A stretch of DNA of 64,000 nt from Lytechinus variegatus (taxonomy: Eukaryota > Echinodermata > Echinoidea > Temnopleuroida > Toxopneustidae), in contig NC_054750.1 of the NCBI RefSeq assembly GCF_018143015.1, positions 8,956,501-9,020,500 of the forward strand, in the 5' to 3' direction. The notes under the pieces are model-generated. The model did no database searches. It saw nothing but the letters and a program-made list of their open reading frames with translations, and was not told the origin of the DNA. A program made the translations under genes and the position numbers. This document shows positions 45,793 through 59,000 of this stretch, piece after piece (the stretch's first letter is position 1; every line of letters starts with the position of its first letter).

Positions 45793-46653
45793 TACATCTA
45801 GCTTTTTCGCTGGTCTTGTCGTGATGCCGCCAACTGGAATGACATTCGGCGCGATAGGGAAAGGGAACTCCACTGCAAAATCCATGTTGACAAGAAACAG
45901 TTCCGCTCTACCAAATACTTCACTTTCTGAACAGGATGAAGGCGGTATATTTCGAGAAGAACAGTACTGCTGAACGCCTCTAAATGTTAAACCAATAAAT
46001 TAAGGTTGGATGAAATTACGAAATCGTTGCCAAAATGTCATGCGACGCGGGAAACCGCTTCCAAAATAAGGATGAAGGGCGGTGTCGATAGGGGATCCAA
46101 ATGACCTGCCTAAGAAATCCTCAAGGTGTGTAGGGATCATGAATATCACAGGTTCCTTCAATATTACCGGTAAAAGGTTGGTACAACCAAAGTATGGGTC
46201 AACGATCAAGAGGTCAAGATTAGCATCCACAAGACTTTTGATGAAGTCCGCGTCCATCAGTAGGGCATCGCAATCTTTGTTCATTTCGTCTTGCATAGTT
46301 GCAAGGTGCTTGTTAAGCTCCCCGAGGAAATTGCCCGACACAGCAGCTTGCGCGACAACGTCCACTCTCTCCCTCAATTCTTCCTCCGAGAATCGCCTGT
46401 TTGTGATTGCAAAATGGAAGAGCTCGGAGTACCTGTCATCTTGGCTTGTAGCAATGGCGTCGCCGCCAAGGATGGCTGTTACATTGTGACCTCGACGAAC
46501 CAATTCTTCACCCAATGAAGCCGCCACAAAGAAATGACTGCCCAGTCCCGGGCCACCGGATATTGCTATATTGGACGCTTCAGATATAGCAGTAAGCACT
46601 CCACTAAGAATAGAAAACTTCCAAATCAGTGCCATTACCATAAATTGAGACAT
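45793..46653 (-). pseudogene. UGT gene B, exon 1 with premature TAA
   Basis: 861 nt from ATG to the donor GTA|GTAAGT, the same length as in gene A. The signal peptide, His40 and Asp152 are present. The stop at 46,002-46,000 is the only break. After it the same frame reads FIGLTFRGVQQYCSSRNI and then NMDFAVEFPFPIAPNVIPVG. Confidence 0.9.
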
Positions 46654-47204
46654 TAGATCAGGTGAACAATCAAAAATAATTATTCAGTGATAGTCTGATC
46701 CCGGTCGGTTAAATCACAATTATCAGCATAACTTTAAGCAACCGGAAGTAAGGATATGACTATTTCAGTCTGCATACAAACTGCTGTCACTGGCCCCTAC
46801 CTTCACGTTTATCCTTTAAAATTGAAGGTCTTATTCCAACAAAACTTTGGAAATTAATATTTGAAGATAATGACGAACGTACCTCAGGCTTCCGATTTTC
46901 GAGTGTTAGAACGTTTTGTGTCTTGTTAGGTACATTACACACGTCAAGTTGCCTTATTCAAAACTAACCTCTTGAAATAAGTAGAACTACAGTTCAGGTC
47001 GGAAACCCCAGGTCATGTTTGTTATCATTCACGATAAATATTGAAGGTTCAAAGTCCATACATGTGGAACCTTGTCCATTTGATATTGAATTTGTCATCT
47101 GCATCAATCATATATCATGTATATGCTACGTAATTAATTTTATTTCGTCTCTGTTATTTCCAATATGGTCATCCATACCTTTTTTTTGTCCTGGGTACCC
47201 TGTA
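46654..47204. other. Upstream flank of UGT gene B
   Basis: It should hold the 5' UTR and promoter of gene B. I see no definite TATA box, splice site or repeat. It ends at a TIR transposon. Confidence 0.35.
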
Positions 47205-48191
47205 CAGTGCGTATCCAAAAAAAGTTTACACTTAGAAAAAAACCCTGTAAAATTAAAAGTTTGTAAGATCCTGAAGATTTTTCCAGAGTTTAAAATTGGT
47301 ACAGATCTATTTAAGCAAATGACGATACTGTCTAAAAATATTTCCGCTTGAGTGAGCACCGCTTACTTTTGAAAAGTTAGTGATAAATTATTTGCGCAGG
47401 ACTTTGAAATAGTTATGCGAATAAAAGTAGACCTTAATCATGAAGAACACGTGGAATTTAGCTAGTAAAATTGATTTGATGATATCTTGTACCTGTTTTA
47501 AGTTGTGCCCAAAACACTTCGAACATGCAGTGCATTGCGCCCACCCAAATACCCACACACCGAGGCCATCGTGACGATATTTGCTTTACACTAGCTGAGC
47601 TGTGATTTACATGAAATGGCTTAGGCTTCATTTTCATTTTGTTAATCATTGTCAAGCTTGGGAAAAGTGTGGATCGAGAAACAAGTATTAAATGACAAAG
47701 GAAATGCAAACCCACTTTAAATAATACAAACTTAGTGAACAAATGCTGGAGATGTCTGATATAAACTTTTTTTCAGATTCAGTTATGTCCTGAGATCCAG
47801 CTGGCACAAAAAAAGGAAGTTTGTGCTTACTAAGTGTTGAAATTTCAATTTGGGGGGCAAAGTTGTTACAAAATACTTGAATGTATCCGTTTTATTTCAA
47901 TTGACTAAAAGTGCAAGGGAAATTGATGAGAAATGTTTTGCGGGTAAGTTTGATTTCGCCCTTTCCCCTTCTTTACACAGCGTGAGAACGAGCATTTCTG
48001 CGCAAACGGATTTGTGCGAGCTTTACAAAAATGGACAGTGCTCACTCAAGTGTAATATTCTGTCAACACTTATTTTACTTTCATTAGATAGATGAGACCC
48101 AAACCCAACATGTGAAAAAAATACACACTTGTTGTATATTTTTCAATTCTCAGGGCTTTTTCAAAGTGTAAACTTTTTTTTATACTCACTA
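47205..48191. mobile_element. TIR transposon, 987 bp, TA target duplication (second family)
   Basis: The left end CAGTGCGTATCCAAAAAAAG, continuing 'tttacacttagaaaaaaaccctg', matches in inverse the right end 'cagggctttttcaaagtgtaaactttttttt...actcacta'. TA lies on both sides. Subterminal TTGAGTGAGCAC (47,348-47,359) and its inverse (48,038-48,050) lie about 145-155 bp from the ends. No transposase is present, so it is non-autonomous. A fragment of the same family lies at 11,190-11,490. Confidence 0.83.
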
Positions 48192-48284
48192 TATAGTAGA
48201 TATGGGTGTGTGCAGTGTGACCTAGCTGCTTCAATGGGAATGTGTCGACATTGCCAGATCTAGTATATAGGGCAATATAATAAT

Positions 48285-48440
48285 GAGAAATTCATCATTA
48301 TCATCATTAGGATCAGTACTATTATCATTATTATTACTATTATTATTATCATTATTAATATTATCATTATTATTAGCATTATCATCATCAACGTTTTAAT
48401 GTTATCATTGTTAATTTGTTATCATTATTATTATTATACT
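48285..48440. repeat. Degenerate (ATT/ATC)n microsatellite
   Basis: About 150 bp of mixed ATT and ATC triplets. Confidence 0.85.
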
Positions 48441-49588
48441 TGGCTACTTTCAGTGGCATCAATTTATCTTAGACATCTTTTATCCAAATTAGACTTAATT
48501 TGTCACTTAGGCCTACCTGTATACATGATAGGTACTGACATTATACGCGACCGGTTCATCCTGATACCGAAAACTTAAGAGAAATCTGAAAATTTTTGAT
48601 AGGTGACTATTTAATATTGCTCTTTTTTATTCAACAAAAGAAGAATTTTTTTACACGCCCAAATCCAAACAATTTCAAACACAAATAGTTATGAAAATTA
48701 ATTGAACAGTTTTATTAGCATTACTTGTGCTATTAATTAATATTCATGTATTATTTCAATATAAGTTCATGATCTTTGCCAGCTGATCTTTGGATCGGAG
48801 TTGGATACCGAAGCAAGCTAGAAACAGGTAAATTATATAGAACCAAAATAAATCAAGTACCGTCGAGAAATAATTACAAATAATAAATTCTACTTATATA
48901 CATTACTGTTAACTACTAATTCAGATAATTTTTTACAGTGTAATAGTGGTGGTAGTAGTAGCAGTAGTAGTAGTATACCATTGCTATCATGCATTAATTC
49001 TTAACCCTTGTTAAATTTTGTATAAGCGCATGTCGGTCCCAAAATTGCTCAAAAAACGTGATTACGTGTACAAAGTCAATGCAAATTGTGTTTTTCAACC
49101 AAAAATCATAAATGTATGATATAACGTTTTAGTTTTGTTGGTTTAGATGGATAATATGTTATATCGAAAAAACAATAAAAAACAAAGGTTTGAAAAAACA
49201 GAGAAATACATAAAAATAAAAAAACAATAAGATACATATGAAATTTTGTATTTTTCGGCATTTTTTTAATAGAATTTTCTTGGAAATGTAAAAACTTATA
49301 TGTTCACCAAAGTTAGAATTCTACTAGCTGTATAATATAGAAAATGAATTAAAGGCAAAAACACACACACAAATTTGGGGAAAATTTCATACGCTTGTAA
49401 TCAATTGCAAATTTACATTATCATCATCATACACACGCATCATCAATTATATCTATCATTTTACCTCTCTAAAATATAGGATCTCATGGGGGGTCAACAC
49501 CGCTCGGACAAAAACATATACGGTACCCTCCGAATGCATTCCATACAACTTTTGAGTTATATGGAAAGCCATTACCGGAATTAGTGTG
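48441..49588. other. Intergenic DNA left of the satellite
   Basis: AT-rich, with a (GTA)n run near 48,950-48,976. No exon, RNA gene or terminal repeat was recognised. The sequence directly before the array ('ccattaccggaattagtgtg') is not found between the later units, so the junction is sharp. Confidence 0.4.
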
Positions 49589-50053
49589 AGGTTTCACAGG
49601 CTTAATTCATTCCCCATAGACTCATGTGTTAAATTGGCACTTTAAAAAATTCATGAAAAATAAGGATGAAATTCGGGGGTTGAATGTTTACTACCAGTGG
49701 ATAGGATTTATATCTGGCAATCCATATCTGACCAGAAAAGGGTCCCTCGACCGGCTCATTTTAAAAATAAATTGGCGTGTTTGAAGACACCTTCGGGGGG
49801 AGCAGATTCATCACCTCAAACAGCAAAATAGCCCTAATCCTTCCGCCAGTGAAAATATAGTCCAAAATTGGTGATGTTTCTTCCCAATTTGGGAAAAGGA
49901 AGTTCAGTAATTACCAAAAATAGAATCAGTGTTAGATGGACAATCATATGCATACACTTTGTCTATCAGCCATATCAAAATAAAAAAAATAGCAATGGGT
50001 TGGCTCGAATGAATATTTATGGCCTGCCACTAGTAATTAGGCCCGTGAGACCT
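49589..50053 (+). mobile_element. TIR element forming the first part of satellite unit 1
   Basis: The left end AGGTTTCACAGGCTTAATT and the right end 'ttaggcccgtgagacct' (GTGAAACCT in other units) are inverted repeats of about 18 bp. A solitary diverged relative lies at 24,387-24,862. It has no transposase, so it is MITE-like. The same element recurs at the start of each of the ten units. In units 5 and 7 the end reads AGTTTCAC. Confidence 0.82.
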
Positions 50054-53000
50054 GTATTGTATGGCACATGAAGGTTTCTTTTAATTTACCTTCCTGGCTT
50101 TTCTTTAACATCTGTACACTCACTTTATCACAAAGAAATGCATGAAATATACAGATGTGTTATGTAATGACCATTTCTAATGTTACTCCTAATGTCCAGT
50201 GCCCTATGGATTTACACACATCCTACATGCCTATATGTAGCTCAACAATGGATGCAATGTAGGGCCCAAATCCTATAATACAAATTATAGATATGAATAG
50301 TGTGCATATCTGGATTCAAGATCTGCCCACAATATCAATACCAGATTCACATGAGTTAAATTAGATAACAATAAAAAGAAATGAGAATCAACATACAAGC
50401 ATACTATACATTCACATCTTCCTATGACAAGGGCCCAAGCCAGGTGTAAGAGAGAGACAGGGAGAGAGGGGGTTAGATGGCTTGTATTCTAAATGGATGG
50501 GGGCTAGTCTGGCTAGAAGTCAGTAAAAGTTGAACAAGATAGCAGTATAGAACTCATTCTCAGCCCCCCCCCCCCCAGCTAACTATATGCTTTTCTCTAC
50601 CCCCCCCCCCCCTCCTCCCTCTTGAATCCACCACTCTTCAGTCAAATTCTAAAGTTTTCTCTTCTCATTCCCTCCCCCATGAACCAATTTCACAAGTGCA
50701 ATTGATGCAAGGCCTATCTAATGTGTACTATATCTTGTGATGGGTGCTATACACGATTTACAGCAGCGCTCGTCGGTATACGAAAACACACGACAACATG
50801 CAAGCAACCCAGTGTCAGTGACAAACACACGCACAGCCTAGCTAGCCTAGGTACACAAACACAGAGTTACTAATAACAACTTGTTACCTGTTATACCCCC
50901 TATGTAGCCTTGTATATAGCCATGAAGTTCAGTTTTTGGACCTCTTGATGATTGGAACATGTATACTAGTGAAATGCAATCTGCTACTGAAGAGTTGGGC
51001 AGGTATTTCATCCACTAGGGAATCCCCCATGTAATAGGCTATGGTCAGGGTTATAGGTTTCACAGGCTTAATTCATTCCCCATAGACTCATGTGTTAAAT
51101 TGGCACTTTAAAAAATTCATAAAAAATAAGGATGAAATTCGGGGGTGAATGTTTACTACCAGTGGATAGGATTTATATCTGGCAATCCATATCTGACCAG
51201 AAAAGGGTCCCTCGACCGGCTCATTTTAAAAAAAATTGGCGTGTTTGAAGACACCTTCGGGGGGAGCAGATTCATCACCTCAAACAGCAAAATAGCCCTA
51301 ATCCTTCCGCCGGTGAAAATATAGTCCAAAATTGGTGATATTTCTTCCCAATTTGGGAAAAGGAAGTTCAGTAATTACCAAAAATAGAATCAGTGTTAGA
51401 TGGACAATCATATGCATACACTTTGTCTATCAGCCATATCAAAATTAAAAAAATAGCAATGGGTTGGCTCGAATGAATATTTATGGCCTGCCACTAGTGA
51501 TTAGGCCCGTGAAACCTGTATTGTATGGCACATGAAGGTTTCTTTTTAATTTACCTTCCTGGCTTTTCTTTAACATCTGTACACTCACTTTATCACAAAG
51601 AAATGCATGAAATATACAGATGTGTTATGTAATGACCATTTCTAATGTTACTCCTAATGTCCAGTGCCCTATGGATTTACACACATCCTACATGCCTATA
51701 TGTAGCTCAACAATGGATGCAATGTAGGGCCCAAATCCTATAATACAAATTATAGATATGAATAGTGTGCATATCTGGATTCAAGATCTGCCCACAATAT
51801 CAATACCAGATTCACATGAGTTAAATTAGATAACAATAAAAAGAAATGAGAATCAACATACAATCATACTATACATTCACATCTTCCTATGACAAGGGCC
51901 CAAGCCAGGGTGTAAGAGAGAGAGACAGGGAGAGAGGGGGTTAGATGGCTTGTATTCTAAATGGATGGGGGCTAGTCTGGCTAGAAGTCAGTAAAAGTTG
52001 AACAAGATAGCAGTATAGAACTCATTCTCAGCCCCCCCCCCCAGCTAACTATATGCTTTTCTCTACCCCCCCCCCCCCTCCTCCCTCTTGAATCCACCAC
52101 TCTTCAGTCAAATTCTAAAGTTTTCTCTTCTCATTCCTTCCCCGTGAACCAATTTCACAAGTGCAATTGATGCAAGGCCTATCTAATGTGTACTATATCT
52201 TGTGATGGGTGCTATACACGATTTACAGCAGCGCTCGTCGGTATACGAAAACACACGACAACATGCAAGCAACCCAGTGTCAGTGACAAACACACGCACA
52301 GCCTAGCTAGCCTAGGTACACAAACACAGAGGTACTAATAACAACTTGTTACCTGTTATACCCCCTATGTAGCCTTGTATATAGCCATGAAGTTCAGTTT
52401 TTGGACCTCTTGATGATTGGAACATGTATACTAGTGAAATGCAATCTGCTACTGAAGAGTTGGGCAGGTATTTCATCCACTAGGGAATCCCCCATGTAAT
52501 AGGCTATGGTCAGGTTATAGGTTTCACAGGCTTAATTCATTCCCCATAGACTCATGTGTTAAATTGGCACTTTAAAAAATTCATAAAAAATAAGGATGAA
52601 ATTCGGGGGTTGAATGTTTACTACCAGTGGATAGGATTTATATCTGGCAATCCATATCTGACCAGAAAAGGGTCCCTCGACCGGCTCATTTTAAAAATAA
52701 ATTGGCGTGTTTGAAGACACCTTCGGGGGGAGCAGATTCATCACCTCAAACAGCAAAATAGCCCTAATCCTTCCGCCGGTGAAAATATAGTCCAAAATTG
52801 GTGATATTTCTTCCCAATTTGGGAAAAGGAAGTTCAGTAATTACCAAAAATAGAATCAGTGTTAGATGGACAATCATATGCATACACTTTGTCTATCAGC
52901 CATATCAAAATAAAAAAAATAGCAATGGGTTGGCTCGAATGAATATTTATGGCCTGCCACTAGTGATTAGGCCCGTGAAACCTGTATTGTATGGCACATG

Positions 53001-56000
53001 AAGGTTTCTTTTTAATTTACCTTCCTGGCTTTTCTTTAACATCTGTACACTCACTTTATCACAAAGAAATGCATGAAATATACAGATGTGTTATGTAATG
53101 ACCATTTCTAATGTTACTCCTAATGTCCAGTGCCCTATGGATTTACACACATCCTACATGCCTATATGTAGCTCAACAATGGATGCAATGTAGGGCCCAA
53201 ATCCTATAATACAAATTATAGATATGAATAGTGTGCATATCTGGATTCAAGATCTGCCCACAATATCAATACCAGATTCACATGAGTTAAATTAGATAAC
53301 AATAAAAAGAAATGAGAATCAACATACAATCATACTATACATTCACATCTTCCTATGACAAGGGCCCAAGCCAGGGTGTAAGAGAGAGAGACAGGGAGAG
53401 AGGGGGTTAGATGGCTTGTATTCTAAATGGATGGGGGCTAGTCTGGCTAGAAGTCAGTAAAAGTTGAACAAGATAGCAGTATAGAACTCATTCTCAGCCC
53501 CCCCCCAGCTAACTATATGCTTTTCTCTACTACCCCCCCCCCCCTCCTCCCTCTTGAATCCACCACTCTTCAGTCAAATTCTAAAGTTTTCTCTTCTCAT
53601 TCCCTTCCCCGTGAACCAATTTCACAAGTGCAATTGATGCAAGGCCTATCTAATGTGTACTATATCTTGTGATGGGTGCTATACACGATTTACAGCAGCG
53701 CTCGTCGGTATACGAAAACACACGACAACATGCAAGCAACCCAGTGTCAGTGACAAACACACGCACAGCCTAGCTAGCCTAGGTACACAAACACAGAGGT
53801 ACTAATAACAACTTGTTACCTGTTATACCCCCTATGTAGCCTTGTATATAGCCATGAAGTTCAGTTTTTGGACCTCTTGATGATTGGAACATGTATACTA
53901 GTGAAATGCAATCTGCTACTGAAGAGTTGGGCAGGTATTTCATCCACTAGGGAATCCCCCATGTAATAGGCTATGGTCAGGGTTATAGGTTTCACAGGCT
54001 TAATTCATTCCCCATAGACTCATGTGTTAAATTGGCACTTTAAAAAATTCATAAAAAATAAGGATGAAATTCGGGGGTTGAATGTTTACTACCAGTGGAT
54101 AGGATTTATATCTGGCAATCCATATCTGACCAGAAAAGGGTCCCTCGACCGGCTCATTTTAAAAATAAATTGGCGTGTTTGAAGACACCTTCGGGGGGAG
54201 CAGATTCATCACCTCAAACAGCAAAATAGCCCTAATCCTTCCGCCGGTGAAAATATAGTCCAAAATTGGTGATATTTCTTCCCAATTTGGGAAAAGGAAG
54301 TTCAGTAATTACCAAAAATAGAATCAGTGTTAGATGGACAATCATATGCATACACTTTGTCTATCAGCCATATCAAAATTAAAAAAATAGCAATGGGTTG
54401 GCTCGAATGAATATTTATGGCCTGCCACTAGTGATTAGGCCCGTGAAACCTGTATTGTATGGCACATGAAGGTTTCTTTTTAATTTACCTTCCTGGCTTT
54501 TCTTTAACATCTGTACACTCACTTTATCACAAAGAAATGCATGAAATATACAGATGTGTTATGTAATGACCATTTCTAATGTTACTCCTAATGTCCAGTG
54601 CCCTATGGATTTACACACATCCTACATGCCTATATGTAGCTCAACAATGGATGCAATGTAGGGCCCAAATCCTATAATACAAATTATAGATATGAATAGT
54701 GTGCATATCTGGATTCAAGATCTGCCCACAATATCAATACCAGATTCACATGAGTTAAATTAGATAACAATAAAAAGAAATGAGAATCAACATACAATCA
54801 TACTATACATTCACATCTTCCTATGACAAGGGCCCAAGCCAGGGTGTAAGAGAGAGAGACAGGGAGAGAGGGGGTTAGATGGCTTGTATTCTAAATGGAT
54901 GGGGGCTAGTCTGGCTAGAAGTCAGTAAAAGTTGAACAAGATAGCAGTATAGAACTCATTCTCAGCCCCCCCCCCCAGCTAACTATATGCTTTTCTCTAC
55001 CCCCCCCCCCCCCTCCTCCCTCTTGAATCCACCACTCTTCAGTCAAATTCTAAAGTTTTCTCTTCTCATTCCCTTCCCCGTGAACCAATTTCACAAGTGC
55101 AATTGATGCAAGGCCTATCTAATGTGTACTATATCTTGTGATGGGTGCTATACACGATTTACAGCAGCGCTCGTCGGTATACGAAAACACACGACAACAT
55201 GCAAGCAACCCAGTGTCAGTGACAAACACACGCACAGCCTAGCTAGCCTAGGTACACAAACACAGAGGTACTAATAACAACTTGTTACCTGTTATACCCC
55301 CTATGTAGCCTTGTATATAGCCATGAAGTTCAGTTTTTGGACCTCTTGATGATTGGAACATGTATACTAGTGAAATGCAATCTGCTACTGAAGAGTTGGG
55401 CAGGTATTTCATCCACTAGGGAATCCCCCATGTAATAGGCTATGGTCAGGGTTATAGTTTCACAGGCTTAATTCATTCCCCATAGACTCATGTGTTAAAT
55501 TGGCACTTTAAAAAATTCATGAAAAATAAGGATGAAATTCGGGGTTGAATGTTTACTACCAGTGGATAGGATTTATATCTGGCAATCCATATCTGACCAG
55601 AAAAGGGTCCCTCGACCGGCTCATTTTAAAAATAAATTGGCGTGTTTGAAGACACCTTCGGGGGAGCAGATTCATCACCTCAAACAGCAAAATAGCCCTA
55701 ATCCTTCCGCCGTGAAAATATAGTCCAAAATTGGTGATATTTCTTCCCAATTTGGGAAAAGGAAGTTCAGTAATTACCAAAAATAGAATCAGTGTTAGAT
55801 GGACAATCATATGCATACACTTTGTCTATCAGCCATATCAAAATAAAAAAAATAGCAATGGGTTGGCTCGAATGAATATTTATGGCCTGCCACTAGTGAT
55901 TAGGCCCGTGAAACCTGTATTGTATGGCACATGAAGGTTTCTTTTTAATTTACCTTCCTGGCTTTTCTTTAACATCTGTACACTCACTTTATCACAAAGA

Positions 56001-59000
56001 AATGCATGAAATGTACAGATGTGTTATGTAATGACCATTTCTAATGTTACTCCTAATGTCCAGTGCCCTATGGATTTACACACTTCCTACATGCCTATAT
56101 GTAGCTCAACAATGGATGCAATGTAGGGCCCAAATCCTATAATACAAATTATAGATATGAATAGTGTGCATATCTGGATTCAAGATCTGCCCACAATATC
56201 AATACCAGATTCACATGAGTTAAATTAGATAACAATAAAAAGAAATGAGAATCAACATACAATCATACTATACATTCACATCTTCCTATGACAAGGGCCC
56301 AAGCCAGGGTGTAAGAGAGAGAGACAGGGAGAGAGGGGTTGGATGGCTTGTATTCTAAATGGATGGGGGCTAGTCTGGCTAGAAGTCAGTAAAAGTTGAA
56401 CAAGATAGCAGTATAGAACTCATTCTCAGCCCCCCCCCCAGCTAACTATATGCTTTTCTCTACCCCCCCCCCCCCCTCCTCCCTCTTGAATCCACCACTC
56501 TTCAGTCAAATTCTAAAGTTTTCTCTTCTCATTCCCTTCCCCATGAACCAATTTCACAAGTGCAATTGATGCAAGGCCTATCTAATGTGTACTATATCTT
56601 GTGATGGGTGCTATACACGATTTACAGCAGCGCTCGTCGGTATACGAAAACACACGACAACATGCAAGCAACCCAGTGTCAGTGACAAACACACGCACAG
56701 CCTAGCTAGCCTAGGTACACAAACACAGAGGTACTAATAACAACTTGTTACCTGTTATACCCCCTATGTAGCCTTGTATATAGCCATGAAGTTCAGTTTT
56801 TGGACCTCTTGATGATTGGAACATGTATACTAGTGAAATGCAATCTGCTACTGAAGAGTTGGGCAGGTATTTCATCCACTAGGGAATCCCCCATGTAATA
56901 GGCTATGGTCAGGGTTATAGGTTTCACAGGCTTAATTCATTCCCCATAGACTCATGTGTTAAATTGGCACTTTAAAAAATTCATAAAAAATAAGGATGAA
57001 ATTCGGGGGTTGAATGTTTACTACCAGTGGATAGGATTTATATCTGGCAATCCATATCTGACCAGAAAAGGGTCCCTCGACCGGCTCATTTTAAAAATAA
57101 ATTGGCGTGTTTGAAGACACCTTCGGGGGAGCAGATTCATCACCTCAAACAGCAAAATAGCCCTAATCCTTCCGCCGGTGAAAATATAGTCCAAAATTGG
57201 TGATATTTCTTCCCAATTTGGGAAAAGGAAGTTCAGTAATTACCAAAAATAGAATCAGTGTTAGATGGACAATCATATGCATACACTTTGTCTATCAGCC
57301 ATATCAAAATAAAAAAAATAGCAATGGGTTGGCTCGAATGAATATTTATGGCCTGCCACTAGTGATTAGGCCCGTGAAACCTGTATTGTATGGCACATGA
57401 AGGTTTCTTTTTAATTTACCTTCCTGGCTTTTCTTTAACATCTGTACACTCACTTTATCACAAAGAAATGCATGAAATGTACAGATGTGTTATGTAATGA
57501 CCATTTCTAATGTTACTCCTAATGTCCAGTGCCCTATGGATTTACACACATCCTACATGCCTATATGTAGCTCAACAATGGATGCAATGTAGGGCCCAAA
57601 TCCTATAATACAAATTATAGATATGAATAGTGTGCATATCTGGATTCAAGATCTGCCCACAATATCAATACCAGATTCACATGAGTTAAATTAGATAACA
57701 ATAAAAAGAAATGAGAATCAACATACAAGCATACTATACATTCACATCTTCCTATGACAAGGGCCCAAGCCAGGGTGTAAGAGAGAGAGACAGGGAGAGA
57801 GGGGGTTAGATGGCTTGTATTCTAAATGGATGGGGGCTAGTCTGGCTAGAAGTCAGTAAAAGTTGAACAAGATAGCAGTATAGAACTCATTCTCAGCCCC
57901 CCCCCCCCCCAGCTAACTATATGCTTTTCTCTACCCCCCCCCCCCCTCCTCCCTCTTGAATCCACCACTCTTCAGTCAAATTCTAAAGTTTTCTCTTCTC
58001 ATTCCCTTCCCCATGAACCAATTTCACAAGTGCAATTGATGCAAGGCCTATCTAATGTGTACTATATCTTGTGATGGGTGCTATACACGATTTACAGCAG
58101 CGCTCGTCGGTATACGAAAACACACGACAACATGCAAGCAACCCAGTGTCAGTGACAAACACACGCACAGCCTAGCTAGCCTAGGTACACAAACACAGAG
58201 GTACTAATAACAACTTGTTACCTGTTATACCCCCTATGTAGCCTTGTATATAGCCATGAAGTTCAGTTTTTGGACCTCTTGATGATTGGAACATGTATAC
58301 TAGTGAAATGCAATCTGCTACTGAAGAGTTGGGCAGGTATTTCATCCACTAGGGAATCCCCCATGTAATAGGCTATGGTCAGGGTTATAGTTTCACAGGC
58401 TTAATTCATTCCCCATAGACTCATGTGTTAAATTGGCACTTTAAAAAATTCATGAAAAATAAGGATGAAATTCGGGGGTTGAATGTTTACTACCAGTGGA
58501 TAGGATTTATATCTGGCAATCCATATCTGACCAGAAAAGGGTCCCTCGACCGGCTCATTTTAAAAATAAATTGGCGTGTTTGAAGACACCTTCGGGGGGA
58601 GCAGATTCATCACCTCAAACAGCAAAATAGCCCTAATCCTTCCGCCGGTGAAAATATAGTCCAAAATTGGTGATATTTCTTCCCAATTTGGGAAAAGGAA
58701 GTTCAGTAATTACCAAAAATAGAATCAGTGTTAGATGGACAATCATATGCATACACTTTGTCTATCAGCCATATCAAAATAAAAAAAATAGCAATGGGTT
58801 GGCTCGAATGAATATTTATGGCCTGCCACTAGTGATTAGGCCCGTGAAACCTGTATTGTATGGCACATGAAGGTTTCTTTTTAATTTACCTTCCTGGCTT
58901 TTCTTTAACATCTGTACACTCACTTTATCACAAAGAAATGCATGAAATGTACAGATGTGTTATGTAATGACCATTTCTAATGTTACTCCTAATGTCCAGT

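Larger units (their letters stand above)
39697..46653 (-). pseudogene. UDP-glycosyltransferase, UGT family (gene B, one internal stop)
   Basis: Exons join as 46653-45793, 42488-42266, 41603-41384 and 39991-39697, with exactly the exon lengths and phases of gene A (861, 223, 220, 295) and good splice sites. The 532-codon frame has a signal peptide, His40 (GLGSHF), Asp152 (VDPYFGC), WLPQNDLLAH, YQGGHNGFYE, MDQFDVA and a membrane anchor. A TAA at 46,002-46,000 (codon 218, after RNFIQP) interrupts an otherwise open frame. The following codons still align with gene A up to EFPFPIAPNVIPVGG. Translation would stop before the donor-binding domain. The tail ends NDKLD, without the KKXX of gene A. It is therefore a young pseudogene, a null allele in a polymorphic gene, or a sequencing error. 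As a tandem paralog of gene A it presumably had a similar detoxification or secondary-metabolite role. Confidence 0.88.

Noticed and set aside
45960-46020. A mini-intron removing the stop in UGT gene B (GTAATT ... ATTTAG, about 41 nt)
   Set aside because: It is too short for a typical deuterostome intron, it would shift the frame of the conserved part that follows, and gene A has no intron there.
55731-55934. A 67-codon frame repeated in nearly every satellite unit (MVIFLPNLGKGSS...)
   Set aside because: It lies within the non-coding TIR element, recurs only because the units are nearly identical, has no known motif, and is not kept as an open frame in the diverged solitary copy at 24.4-24.9 kb.
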